Shown one piece after another: positions 47,201 through 59,301 of a stretch of DNA of 64,000 nucleotides. The stretch's first letter is position 1, and the number at the start of each line of letters is the position of its first letter. The translations under genes were made by a program, and so were the position numbers. Below the pieces are notes generated by a model that saw only the letters and a program-made list of their open reading frames with translations, ran no database searches and was not told where the DNA came from. The DNA is from Hetaerina americana (taxonomy: Eukaryota; Arthropoda; Insecta; Odonata; Calopterygidae), in the NCBI GenBank assembly GCA_022747635.1, contig JAKTNV010000001.1, positions 44,556,946-44,620,945 of the forward strand, written 5' to 3'.

Positions 47201-50200
47201 AAGAGATAATATGAGCATTAAGGGAGAAATTCACCATCACAGGCGTTTTGCTCCAACATGAGACTTAAAGATAAGAAATTTCTCTATATTATTTATATTT
47301 TCTTTTGGAAAGTGAAACTTGTGATCTTTCCTACTCGAGAAGTCCATTTTAGGGACACTTAGTATGTCTATTTACAACATTTGAGTCGGTATCTATACCA
47401 TAAGTACCAACTGATACAAATACATGAATTCCGTTAGAATGTGGCAATATAGTTATTACACTCATTTGATAAATTGAAGCTGCAATGCTTAATTTTTAAA
47501 TTGGTTTTATTTTACTGTGAAAACCACTCCAGGCCATTAAGGTATTTAAAAAATTGTTTGTACTACTCAACACTGTTTTTCAAGGGAAATCTGTACTCGA
47601 ATTACAGTTCTAAATTTTGTCTAGCTGATTACCTGCTCCTTGAAATGTTTTTAAGGTACGTCACGCCAGGACCTTTTGCTCTAGTACTCAATCGATCAAT
47701 GTTAGCTGTTCATTTCTCTTCTTTGGTAGTGCGGCTACTCAAGGAATGAAACTTGAAACATAATCCTGTATATTCTCGAGTTGAATACCCACTGTGCGAC
47801 GGTCCCTTCGTCTGCCTCAAATTTCTGCGTTGGCTGACGCACAACTCGCACCCTCCACCACGTGGGCGCATCTGTTTCATCCCCTCTTCCCCATTTTCGA
47901 TACTGCACCTTAAGGCGACGCTTAAATCAACTCTAGCGGATGATGCCTTCATTCACCTCCCCCCAGGGACGCTAGGAGAGAACTCTTCTCCTCATCCTAC
48001 CTACCCGTCCTGCCCCGCACATCTGCGTTCGAATCATCCTGCATGTGCAGGAGCAATTCCCTCAAGCCTTCCCTTCCTTCTTGATTCCTTTTGTCCAGAT
48101 TCATTGGCCCTTCCCCACTCTCCCCACCTAATATACCCACCAAGCTTTTTCAGCTGGATCTCCATGCTCCCATGCTTAATTTTTGCGATGCTTTATGCAA
48201 CGCGAAGAATTCTTCAATGCTGCGTTTTCGTCGGTACGTAAAATATTGATGAACTAAAAATCCATCTCATACTCTTTTATTCTTCATTGTTTATTGTTTT
48301 ACTTCACCGGACTATTTTAACTGATTTCTCTCGAGTGAAAAACATAAAAAACACCTATTTTGTTGGATATGTTTGCGAAATATTTCTTTGAGGCTGTCTT
48401 AGAAAAATAATTATTTAGAATAGAGGGAAACATACCTATCCTTTCTGACTTCAATGTCATTATAAACCTATTTCCGCTTCAAATTTGTTCGGCTAAGTTA
48501 ATTTTGAGGATTTTACATTTGTATCCAAGTTTGGGATTCATATCTAGGAAGACTATTCCGAGACTATGTATTTTCACGAATAAGACGGTAGTGTAATGGG
48601 AAGGGTCATGCTGCAGTGTTATTCAAAACCATGGAATGCCCCGGGGGTCGTAATCTTTGGAGTTCGCTGTGGGCTGGGAGGATGCTGGGGTATGTTGAGA
48701 AGAAACTGGGTTAAATTTCGAAAGGAAATGTAGTGCTTTCCATAAAATTTCTCGTGAAGTTTATATATTAGGCGGTTATATTGTACAATGAACTTTTTTG
48801 ATTGTTGTCAAATTATTTCTTTCTTTAAACGAGTGTCTTTGAAGGGAAAATTTTTGATTCTCCAGCTTCTTAAACATTATGTGTAACTAAATTTTATCAT
48901 TGCATATATCATTGTATTTTGCAATCGTATCATTGCATTCTTTCAACGGAAGACGTCTATATCTTGACCTTAGGAAGGGTATGGGTCACTCGTAGGAATC
49001 GCAAATGAGCTTGCCTAAGTGGAGTCTAGGGAAAATGAAATTTGCGGGCTCAATTTAGATATATACTCCGATGTGGGATTATAGGGATAATGTTTTTCCC
49101 CGTTGAACCATGGGCTCGTTTGTCGTGGCCACAGGACGATTTAGTGCTCTAAAAAGAGTCTTAAATGCAGTATAAAACTTTCAAAATCGTACGCTGTGTA
49201 GTGTAGGCAAGTATAAGTACTGCGCAATTTAAATATCACCATAAACAGATTCCGTACATGCAATTTTCTGTGCTAGGACTTGTAAACAAATTTTTAGCTT
49301 TGAGAAATGGGCCTCAGGTGTAGCAGATACCAAAACCTTTTTTTTAGGGATTAATGCAAGCCATAAACAACTGAATAAATAACATACTTGATAAATTTAT
49401 ATTTTTCCAAGGTGAATGCCAAATATAAGCTTCACCCGTCGTCAGCAGTTCAATGAAAGTAAGAATTGGTAACGAATTTTCTGTTTGGCTCTAGATTTGT
49501 AGCATTTACTACTACGCATTTGATTATCCTCGGTAGTATTTTGAGAAGTTGATCAAGGTGATCCAATCGCTGAAAACTCGGGAAAGAATGATTTATACGC
49601 GACACCTTTCCATCAATATGCGAGATGGGATCGAATCGATGACCTTCAAGCGCACTACCCGAAGAGCGCATCGCCCACCGTTGTATCTGCAAATAACATA
49701 GTTATCTCAGTAATTTCCTTTCATAGTATTCTTGTATCTTGGAAAGGAGATTTTGAAGTTTTCTTACTCTAAAACTAATAATATTTGTAATTCACGGTGT
49801 AAAAATTACCTGTACAGTCGTCTAATTTGTGAAAATACACTATTAGTCGTTTCAATCTCTCTTAATATCATACTATTAGACTTGTGTTACTGCTGCGTTG
49901 CCAAATGGTAAATTTCGACCAAGCAGGGACCCAGCAAATTAATCGAATCGATTTATTAAAAGAAGTAACTTGTGTCAGTTGACTACATGAGCAACAATTA
50001 TTTGATTGTATAATTTGTCATATTTTATTGTAATTAATATATATCTCTTGAAGCGCAAAGTAGTTTTGGGTACCTACTTCATTGTACTTGGTTGCTTATG
50101 TTTTGAGGAAAGGATTTGTTGTGATGAGCGGTTATTGCTGTAACCATTTGAAAATATTCATACGATTCCCCACCATCCAAATTCTGGCATAGTATATGCT

Positions 50201-50540
50201 AGAAAAATATCTTGAAACTCCATCAGTTCTATTCTTCATGTATACAACTTTTTACAGGAGTTTTAGCTTAATTTATTGAATGCTTCTTATAATTGGGGTC
50301 CTATTACTTCTTAAGTTAGCTTGGTGATATACTACATTTTCAACTCGGTCAAGCCTTCTTTTTCGTCTTCATCGACGTAACATTTCTTTAGTGAATTTTG
50401 GTACTCATCTTTTCCTTCTACTAGAGTTATTATGCATTAATGTTCCTACACGGTGTAATTTGCCCCTTACTTATTGTGCAGTTGTATTGGGATTTACTCT
50501 AATTGTTTTATATATTTCTTGCATGAATTCCACCGTTCGC
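44251..50540. other. Unannotated stretch
   Basis: No gene, RNA or element is supported. A 162-codon plus-strand frame (47753-48241) sits in a pyrimidine-rich, less AT-rich patch. It shows no domain and looks compositional. A minus-strand tRNA-like word GATTCGATCCC at 49626-49636 lacks a clear A box. Confidence 0.4.
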
Positions 50541-51900
50541 GTTTTATTATTAGGTAATTTACCGGTTAAGGTAGGTGTTAGATGGACCCAACTACCAAAT
50601 AAATATTTTGTGACTCCTAACAAAACACAATCCAGCAACCTATTCTACATCAGGTCCCTCTTCATCTCTGAGTACTTCCTTCCTCCCTTCATCCCGTCCT
50701 ATATCCTTTCCTATTCTTGCGCTTTCCTCATTTGCCTAAAAGTCTCCCCTCTGTTCCAGTCTTCTACATCCCACTACCGGTCAATACGCCCTTCATCCAT
50801 TTTTCCTACCTCCTTATGATTTATCCCAACAAACCCCTCTCTTCCCCCTCCATACCTAGCACTACCTCATTTATTTTCCTTCCTGCCCACTTCACCTTCT
50901 CCATCCTTCTCCGCACCCACATTTCAAAGCATCCAATCTAAGCTATCCTCCTGCTTCAGTGGCTATGTTTCCGCGCTGTACATAACTACGCTCCATAGCT
51001 AAGTTTTTACGCGCCTTTTCTTAACTTCCTTACTCAGCGTCCCTGTCATAAACTCTCTCCTCGTGAAAGCCTCTTTGCCTAGCGCAATTCTTCTCCTTAC
51101 GTCCCTACTACTTTGACCGTGTTGGTCCAAAACACTTACCCAGATAAGTAAACTGTTCTATCTGCTCTAGTTTTGCCCTCCTATTGAACAGCACCAGTGA
51201 TAATGGGCAACCCTGTCTCGCACCTTTTCCTAATACTGCCCATCCGGACTCTCCGTTCCCCACTCGCACCTTAGCAGTCTGAGATATGTACAGGTTGCGT
51301 ATTAGCCCCCTGTTCTTGCAATCTATTCCTATTTTTTGTAATATATTCAGGTGTTTTTCCCAATGCACTCTATCAAACGCCTTTTCGAAATCTATGAAAT
51401 AGGCAAATACGTCCTGATTGTATTCTATTTTCCTCTCGATTAGTGATCTCATTACTGCAATGGCATCACGCGTACCTCTCCCCTTCCTAAACCCAAAATG
51501 ATCATCCCCTAGGTAATCATTAGCCCTACTCTATATCCTTTTGTTGATGATCTTGAGAACAACTTTAGCTGCGTGGAATATCATACTCATTGTCCTGTAG
51601 TCCTCACATGATGTAGCCTTTACCTTTTTCGGAATAGGAAATAACACTAATCTCACAAAGTCTTCCGGCCAGATTCCTTCCTCACAGATACTACGAATCA
51701 CCCATGTAGCCTCTTCCTCCCACATTATCCTAAACCTTTTAGTAGTCTCGGAGGAATGCTGTGTACCCCCACGGCCTTATTTGTTGTCATCACCCTTAAT
51801 GCCCTTTATCTCATCGACGGGTATACCTGGACCTAAGCTATCTTCATCTACGTCATATTCCCTTTCTATGTCTAAGGGATTTTCAAGATTATTTTTACAT
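50541..51900 (-). mobile_element. RTE-like LINE copy G, internally deleted
   Basis: The minus strand begins near 51890 with a pre-RT segment (GPGIPVDEIK). It continues WVIRSICEEGIWPEDFVRLV and LFPIPKKVKATSCEDYRTMS (RT blocks 1-2), MRSLIERKIEYNQDVFAYFI and DFEKAFDRVHW (palm block), then GARQGCPLS. It then skips to RRAKLEQIEQFTYLGK. The C-terminal domain (50610-51110) is degenerate. The 3' end at 50541-50600 matches copies A and B. No (TA)n expansion occurs at this copy. Confidence 0.8.
51108..51725 (-). pseudogene. Reverse transcriptase of LINE copy G, catalytic block deleted
   Basis: Blocks 1-2 (51531-51725) and the first palm block with FIDFEKAFDRVHW (51108-51452) are well preserved. LARQGC-type GARQGCPLSLVLFN is followed immediately by RRAKLEQIEQFTYLG. 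In related copies the YADD catalytic block and the INVNKTK segment lie between these two. The deletion therefore removes the second pair of catalytic aspartates. The join keeps the reading frame. A frame break separates the two open frames near 51500. It is inactive. Confidence 0.8.
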
Positions 51901-53892
51901 CCTTCAATATTTTTTGTTGATAAAATTTCATCTACGCATTTTAGAATCTTACCAAATTTTTACTTTTTATCGGTTATATTTAGATCTTTCTATTGTGAAA
52001 AATTACCCTCCGCGAGCAATGAGCTTTGTAGGAACTTTTTAGGAAATATTGAAAATTGTTTTTATTGGAGTCGTTCACATATTCGTTACTTTTTCTCAGA
52101 AAAATCAACGAAAACAAATGGATTATTAGGCTGTGTATTATATTTTAGCTTTTTTTATCAAAGAATGAATTTAATTATATTAGTTCTTGTGCTATAAAGG
52201 CCGTAACCGGTGTCTCCAAATCCAACTTTCTCAAAAATCCTCCATCAAAAAAGTCACATTCTCCGTTCTCTCTCCCATTTCGATTGGGATTTTTGATAAG
52301 TACCGATCTGTTTCCCTTTGAAGTTGGAATATTAGCCTTCCAAAATAATCGAAATTCAAATATTCGATAATTCAGTTGACTCAGCATCTGCAGTTGTTCT
52401 TCTAAGACTGCTGTCTCTTATGCGGTGGAAAAATGTAAATAAGTATTAGGCTAGAAGGAACTGAGGAGAGTTTGGCGATAAAGAATGATTTATTATTTTG
52501 TTGAGCTTAAGATAATTGGCTGGTAGGATTTATTACTATTATTACAAAATTCAGTTAGTATTTAAACGCACTATTTGAATAGAGGAGTGATAATCTCTGT
52601 GTAACGTTGGAACTGGCCCACGTTTCAAAGCGTACATGCATTCATTTATTTCCATTAAATGGTGTGTAAGACGAGAGGATTTGAAATGGTGCTTATTTCT
52701 AGAAATCGTATTCTTTTCTGAAAGGAGTGTAAGCACCCGAGTACGAGGAAAACATGACATCAAGGTCAGATTGTGCGCAACGTTTGCTCGAGTGGCTTCT
52801 TCAAAGTAAAAGAATCGCGAGAAACTGGAGCGGGGTTAAGAGATGAAGAGGTGTTGAGAAGATGCTGTGTTGTGCGACGGTATTAATAATTCAAAAAGAT
52901 GTAGGCCTTTGGACTCCCCGGCTTGAACATCGATCTGTGTTTCGTTCCCGTGAAAATAGGCTTTTTTATTGATGTTTTTTATGCTCTGAATTTTGTTTCA
53001 ACCTTGAATTCTGTGTTGTTGTAATGTTGTAAGGGTTCGCGTTTCTGCTCTCTTTTACGTACCAAAAATAATATTCAAATTAAACCTTATGTTTGTGCTG
53101 TATCCTTTGGCGTGACATATTTCCTAAATTTTAGAGGCAAAACGTTTGTGACTTAAGCCGGGCTCATTCTTTGTATTTGGTGGTTTTTGCTACCATAAAA
53201 TTTCTGTAGACATTTTAAGTCGTGCAAATAAAATACTCAGGAGTATTTCGCCAAGTATAGTACTCATGTATATGAAACTTTGCTGATAAAAGTCTGCTAA
53301 CATAATTTATATTTTAAAACTCATATTATACGTGTACACCGTCAGTGACTTGATTGTGCATGATCTGTCTGAACCTGTGTAACGCATTTTGAGCTTTAAA
53401 CTTTTCAGCAAAACTCGTGAAATAATACACACTTGCTGTGAATTATAAACGAGTATATCGTTCTCATAACATATGGAAGGTGAAAGCAACTCAACCTTAA
53501 TTACTTTTGTCTGAATGATATTGACATAGAATTTTTTCAGTTAGCATTTGCTGAGAGATTTTCATGAATTACATAGTATAAAAGTATGTTAAAATAAATT
53601 GGCATGCTCTTTTTCTCTATGTAAGAATCATTGTTATTGTCCAACTCATACATATCTCGCGTCATTGCATGTTTATTGTTTTATTGCTAGCCTTTGTTAT
53701 TAATCTTAATTATCTGCGTTTTAGCTTTCTATGTTAACTTTTTTTTAGTTTAACCCCATGAAGTTAATTTAATTCTAAAACGAAAATATTTTTATCTCAA
53801 TTAATGTGAAACTCTTGAAAACAACTGAATTGTTAATTAGGATATCATTCAATGGTTACTGTCAATATTCAACATGCTACTCTCAATTGCAG

Positions 53893-53976
53893 ATTAAACG
53901 GCGTTCTTTAATGAAAGAAAGTTGTAATAATAATGGATGAATTTAATTCCCGGACACAACGAAACACAAATGACAG
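53893..53976 (+). other. Speculative internal or first coding exon
   Basis: A pyrimidine-containing acceptor (CTCTCAATTGCAG) precedes 53893, and a strong donor (ACAG then GTAAGA) follows 53976. Within it an ATG at 53933 opens a frame MDEFNSRTQRNTND that runs into the donor. An in-frame TGA lies upstream at 53912-53914. This would be a start-codon exon with a short 5' untranslated part. The match may be chance in 64 kb, and no protein family is recognised. Confidence 0.12.
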
Positions 53977-54479
53977 GTAAGAAACCGATTCGGATTTGCG
54001 AGTTTTGGGTTAACCTGTTTCTGCATTCCCATCAAGCTAACTATATCGACAGAAGAGTCTGGCAAACACATTTCGAACGTGTACATCCGTAATGAAAATC
54101 GGCGTCACTTCTCTATCCGTGAGAACCGGTAGGTATTTGCGATCAGCTGAGGTTTATACTTCAAAATAAGATGTAAGCATCTCTAAAGAACTAAGCTTTA
54201 GCTGATACATTCCATAAAATGAAGACTAATGTGCGATTCTTTTTCATTCCTTCAATGAACGTATGATTTAATATTCTTGCTTATTTTCCCGAAGGAACTC
54301 TTACGGATAGAATGATCAAACCTCAACTCCCTGACCAAACGCTTTATTTTCAATTTTTGGAATGGTGGATGTGAAGGTGAAAAAAGGGGGTAGGGATGGA
54401 AATAGCGTGGAATGAGGATGAATATGGCGTGAGAGAGAGAGGGAGAGGCCCATAGGCAGAGCTGGTTCAGCGATTAGCG

Positions 54480-54930
54480 ACGCACGGCAATCCATCACTC
54501 AGCCTCAGCCGACAAAACCTCAACCCTCTGCCGACCCCTCTGTTCCTCCTTCCGGCCTATGCACTCCAACACCGCCGTTTCCACAGCACCTCCACGCACC
54601 CCTCCTCTCTCTTTCTCTGTCCTGCCCTTCCTCCGTCCTCGCTGCTATTCTTTTTCCCTCCTCCCACTTCACGCAAGAGAAGAGGATCCATCCTCTTACC
54701 CCGGTCATCCCTCTACAGCTTCAGTTCCCTCCTCTCTCGCCGAAAACCTATTTAGTTTCCATTGATTATTGCGAGCCATTAGCGACGGCTAATCTCCTAG
54801 CCCTCTTCACTACTCCCCCTCCCAGAGGCGGCTTAGGGTTAGGCCCTTTCCACGCTCCCATCCCCCAGTGTCCTCCCCCCCTCCGCAGCCCCACGTCAGG
54901 AATCTCTCTGCGGCAATTTGGCGCCGGGAC
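54480..54930. other. Pyrimidine-rich, GC-richer block
   Basis: The plus strand is strongly C and T rich and clearly less AT-rich than its surroundings. Overlapping open frames on both strands are proline and serine rich, as expected from composition alone. I see no promoter motif that would make it a regulatory element. Confidence 0.35.
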
Positions 54931-57900
54931 TGCCTTTTATTTTTTACTTACTGCGTTACTTCATAATACCCGGAAATTAGTGAGGTGATCCTCGTTTAGT
55001 TTATGGATTTTCCTCATTTAGCCCTTTCTCGTTATAATAGAGTATCGTTGCAAATCAATCTTCTCCATTGTCGGTGTTGGGGCGAATTCACCGGGTAGTG
55101 TGTGAGTGAAGCCATGGATTCATTCATTGGTTTTAATTACTTTGATTTCTCCATCAAATATTCACCAAAATGCTGTCTTTGAATGGTGTTCCGCCGATTG
55201 GAGGGATCCATTTGAACACATTCTTCTATGGTTGTGTTCTACATACGTTACAGTTCTATGGTTGTGTCATACAATCTCAGCTGCTGCTAGGTTTCGTAGA
55301 TTATTATTACTGATACCCACAGTTATGGATATTTTGTATTTTTCACGCACCTGTTTATCGGACCATGACATATGCCAGTTGTATTTTACGTTAAAGTAAC
55401 CATCTGTATTCAAAACATTAATCGTGAAGGAAAAATGAGTAGGTTTTGAGCACGTCAGTTTTGCATAATTTTTCCGATGACATTGCACCCACCAAATAAC
55501 TACCGCCGAAATCCTATTTAAAAAGCTAACGATCATGAATAAGGAGATGCGTATGTACACAGATAAAATTTGTGACAATTGTTCTTAAAAATTGTCCATT
55601 AGTTGTACTAGTTATAAATAAATTATTTTTAATCCAAGACATTTTAAACCAATGTAACGAGAATTTTTAGAAACGAAGAGATATTAAAAATGACAGCAGT
55701 AAAAGTTCCAAAGCCTTTATTGTTTGTAGCAGCGAAGGAATTTATATTGAAAATAACGGCACAGGGAAAATAACTGTGTAAGAGTTATCTTAGGGCCTCA
55801 AACATTTGTTTCATCCAAGCCATAACACCCAGGACTATCAGTAGTATTAAGAGCTGGTGCGATATCAGAAATGCTTTCTCAAAGCTTTCATGTCCGTTTT
55901 CAGGTTGCATCATCAGGAAAAACGAGATATTGTCTCCTTTTTACTTCTCACGTATGCGAAGCAGTGGATATTGAGAAGAGTCCTCAAAATTTAACGAGAC
56001 TTACGCTGAGAACTACCCGTAAACGAGTATTCATTCGCACAAAGTCAAAACAGAGCCAGTAACGGACACGTGAATCACAATTTAATCGCCGACGGGTATC
56101 GGTGGAACGTAGAGGACAATGACCGGCCGATGGCGGGTGGAATTGAGCCGCTCTTGCAAATAAATAGACGGCAGACAGCGAGAAAACACTTCATTGATTG
56201 TTCCTGGCGATGCGGCCTTGCAAGTGGACGCGAAAAATTTTCTTGTCGAGCTTCCGATTATCACGATGATCAGTTATTACTGCTGCAAAAGTTGATCCTT
56301 GGTTATTATTGTGCTTGCAGTAATCCAAAATGTTTTGTCGTCAAGCCATTTGGATGGAGTCATTGGATGTATCAAAATTTTTAACGATGCAAATATTCAG
56401 CAAATTAAATTATGATACTTCGTTTCAGTCTACCGATCCTGGCTCATAATCAACGAGAAAAACATTGCTCGTCTTATCTGTGCCGAAGGAAAATGTCATT
56501 GGACGAACGAGGTGGACAATTTAAATATTACAGCTACATCTTATTCCCTATTGACTGGTTCACATAGTTTTTTATGAGGTCATTTTGAAGACATCTATAT
56601 CATGCTGCGGGCACTAAAGTTCTCAAATTTCTTTGAGGAAAGGAGCAGTTGAAAAAACTGCTACTTGAATTTTAGTAGGTCGCTTTTGTGTTTAACAGTT
56701 AGAATAGTTTAATGTAAGCCAAACTCTTAAATAGAGATCGCAGAAGTCGTGGATGCTTGTAGTTTCCCAGACTCAGCAGTGTAAAAGAAAAAAATCAAGA
56801 TAATCAAAATATTGAATAGTGCTTAGATGCAGCCGTAAAACGTAAATTTCTGATTTGAAAAGTAGGAGTTAAGAATTAGAAGAGTTAAAGTTGAGTTTTG
56901 AATGGACTAAATACTTTATATATTACCGTACTTTAAAAATCTAAACTTGTTTTCGGATTAAAAAAGTTAAGGTTATATATATCTAGCAAAAATGGTGGCA
57001 AATATTTTCATGATAGAAATATAGACCTTTTGTAAAAAGTAATTTATATTATTAAAATAATAATAATAATAAAGGAATAATATTAAACATTGCCCATGTA
57101 GTAAGTGTAAGGATATGATACTGGTGCCCATTTATTTCGTCGTTGCAGAAGGATTCGCCATGTAATGAAATGAAGCGAATGTTGTAATCTTGTTGAATTA
57201 CCCCCTCCAAATTTATTAATTATGAAAAGAATTATGCAATTTATGATCTCGTATTTGGCACTAATTGTGCTTCCTTTTATATTTGTGAATAACCGTAAAA
57301 TATGACCTAATTCTTAAATTGATTAAAATTATGTTGATCTACTTTAAATCTGCTTCTTAATGACGTGTTTGACTTAAAACAAAATCACCTGACTGGTAAA
57401 AACCATCGACCAATAGATAAAAACCTCACTTCTCACGGATATATATTTCCCTTTCCTGTTCGAGGAATCGTACCATGCCACTTTTTACCTCGAAACTTAC
57501 AAATTCCAAAGGGAGTTGGGGAACGAAAATCGTAAACTGCATGGATCGTTAAAATGTTTCGCTCGATCTTTTTAAGGCCAAATATCGACGAATAGTTCTT
57601 TTTCGCGGTAAAGTGAGGTGTAATAACCTTCATAACTCGGCGCGGTGAGATTATTTTCATAAACGAATTGAGCCAAAATATTCTCTACAGTGGTTTTTAT
57701 CTTTTATTTATCCACCAGTACTGTATTTATTCAAAGGGAGAGGATTATGTCGTCGATCGGGGGTTATATGATACCGTGTGTGGATTATTTAAAAAGTAAA
57801 ACTTTTTGGTTTGCAATGCTATTATAGTGTAAAATGGGATTACTGCTGTTGTCCTGCTTTAAAAACAGATTAGGTTTTGTTTGTTCATGTGTATTAACGG

Positions 57901-59250
57901 TCGCTTAATTTAGCTTTTAAATCTCATGCGATTTTCATTGAATCAACTCGGAAAAGCTAATTTGAGTGCCTGAACTGGTAATGTTATTCAAGAATTAATT
58001 GTCCCTTCCAGTTACCTTTTAATAGCATGAGCTGTAAAATTGATTGTTGTGCATTGATTACCGGTTCGTTTATACAATATGGTAAAGAATTTTTGGTGGA
58101 AATATTGTAGGAATTTCTTAAGTTTTTTTCATTTTTTATGTGCAAATAAAAAAATGCATCAAAAATGTGCTTATTAATATTGTGCTCATTAATAAAATAC
58201 CAATATTTTAATAAACTTCTAATGGAGCTAATTCATCAGTATTTTATAAATATTTCTTTCATTTGAGGCATTCTTTGACTTTATAGCGCGTTAGCTTTGA
58301 CCATCAAAATTAATGTCGGTTCGATGTATTTATGTAGGTATTTTAATTTCGAACTCAAGGCCTTATTATTATCATCGTTGTGTTCATTGACTGTATCCGT
58401 TCGCAAAAACTTATTTGATTATGATGATAATTATCGGAATCGTTGTCGTAATCTTAAAATTTTAATGCGTCAAAAGGCTGCCATAAAATATGGAAAAAAT
58501 TATTCATGATTTTTTAATGTTTGTTATATTAGTTTTTTTATTTTAAAAATTGGAGAAAGACAGGGCAGTATTGGAAATGTGTCTACCAATATAATATTTT
58601 TTAACGCTTTATGGATATGAAGAATCATTTTAAATGGTTTTTTGGTAATTATTTTCATAGGGTACCCTAAAAATATGTACTATTGTGATTCATCATATAG
58701 AGTGACTGGATGCAGCGTAGCAAATCGGCAAGAAGCCATGCGCCTTTATTGAGGAGAGCACCATTAAATGAGAAGGAAAACTCTAATGCATTACTGCTGG
58801 GGTATAGGTCACCATTTTTAAAATGTTTTTTCCATCGATCGCTCCACCCTGCACTCAATACGACGTGTGCATATACTTCTGGAATCAACACGACTATTAC
58901 CACGGATTGACGTCACTGTAGTTTCAACGTCTTGTGCCTGAGTTATCGGATTTACTCGGAATTCTGTTTTAAAATTATTATATGCTTACGGAGAATGCCT
59001 TCCAAAATACTGCAGGGCGTTTCCAGGCGAGCGCATTACAGCTATCGATTTCGCTACCTATCGTTCCAAGTACGGATATGTGCAGACTTCTTATGATGGA
59101 AAAACGGTGAAAAAGAGGTCACATCCGTCGGGAAACTCCGGAAAAATTCGGGATTTGAAACTCAGAAAAAGAGTGGTCCCCTGGTGTTTAATTGGAATGG
59201 GTCGTAGAAATTTGTTTTAAAGTTGATAATTAACCATATAACAACCGCGT

Positions 59251-59301
59251 GGAATGTTACCTGATGAAACCCATAAGGTTCTAAAGAATTGGTAACATTC
59301 C
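59251..59301. repeat. Hairpin with perfect 11-bp arms
   Basis: GGAATGTTACC at 59251-59261 pairs perfectly with GGTAACATTCC at 59291-59301. The 29-nt loop holds a second small stem (AACC and GGTT) after TGATGA. Confidence 0.6.

Noticed and set aside
47753..48241. 162-codon plus-strand open frame
   Set aside because: Lies in a C/T-rich stretch, giving a proline- and serine-rich translation without domain features; probably compositional.
49590..49690. Minus-strand tRNA-like sequence with GATTCGATCCC
   Set aside because: The B-box-like word is acceptable but I find no proper A box or foldable arms, and no second copy in the window.
55880..55930. CCTGATGATG word on the minus strand, resembling a PLE hammerhead start
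   Set aside because: The downstream sequence forms no stem II or correctly placed GAAAC box, and no PLE coding sequence or repeat partner lies nearby.
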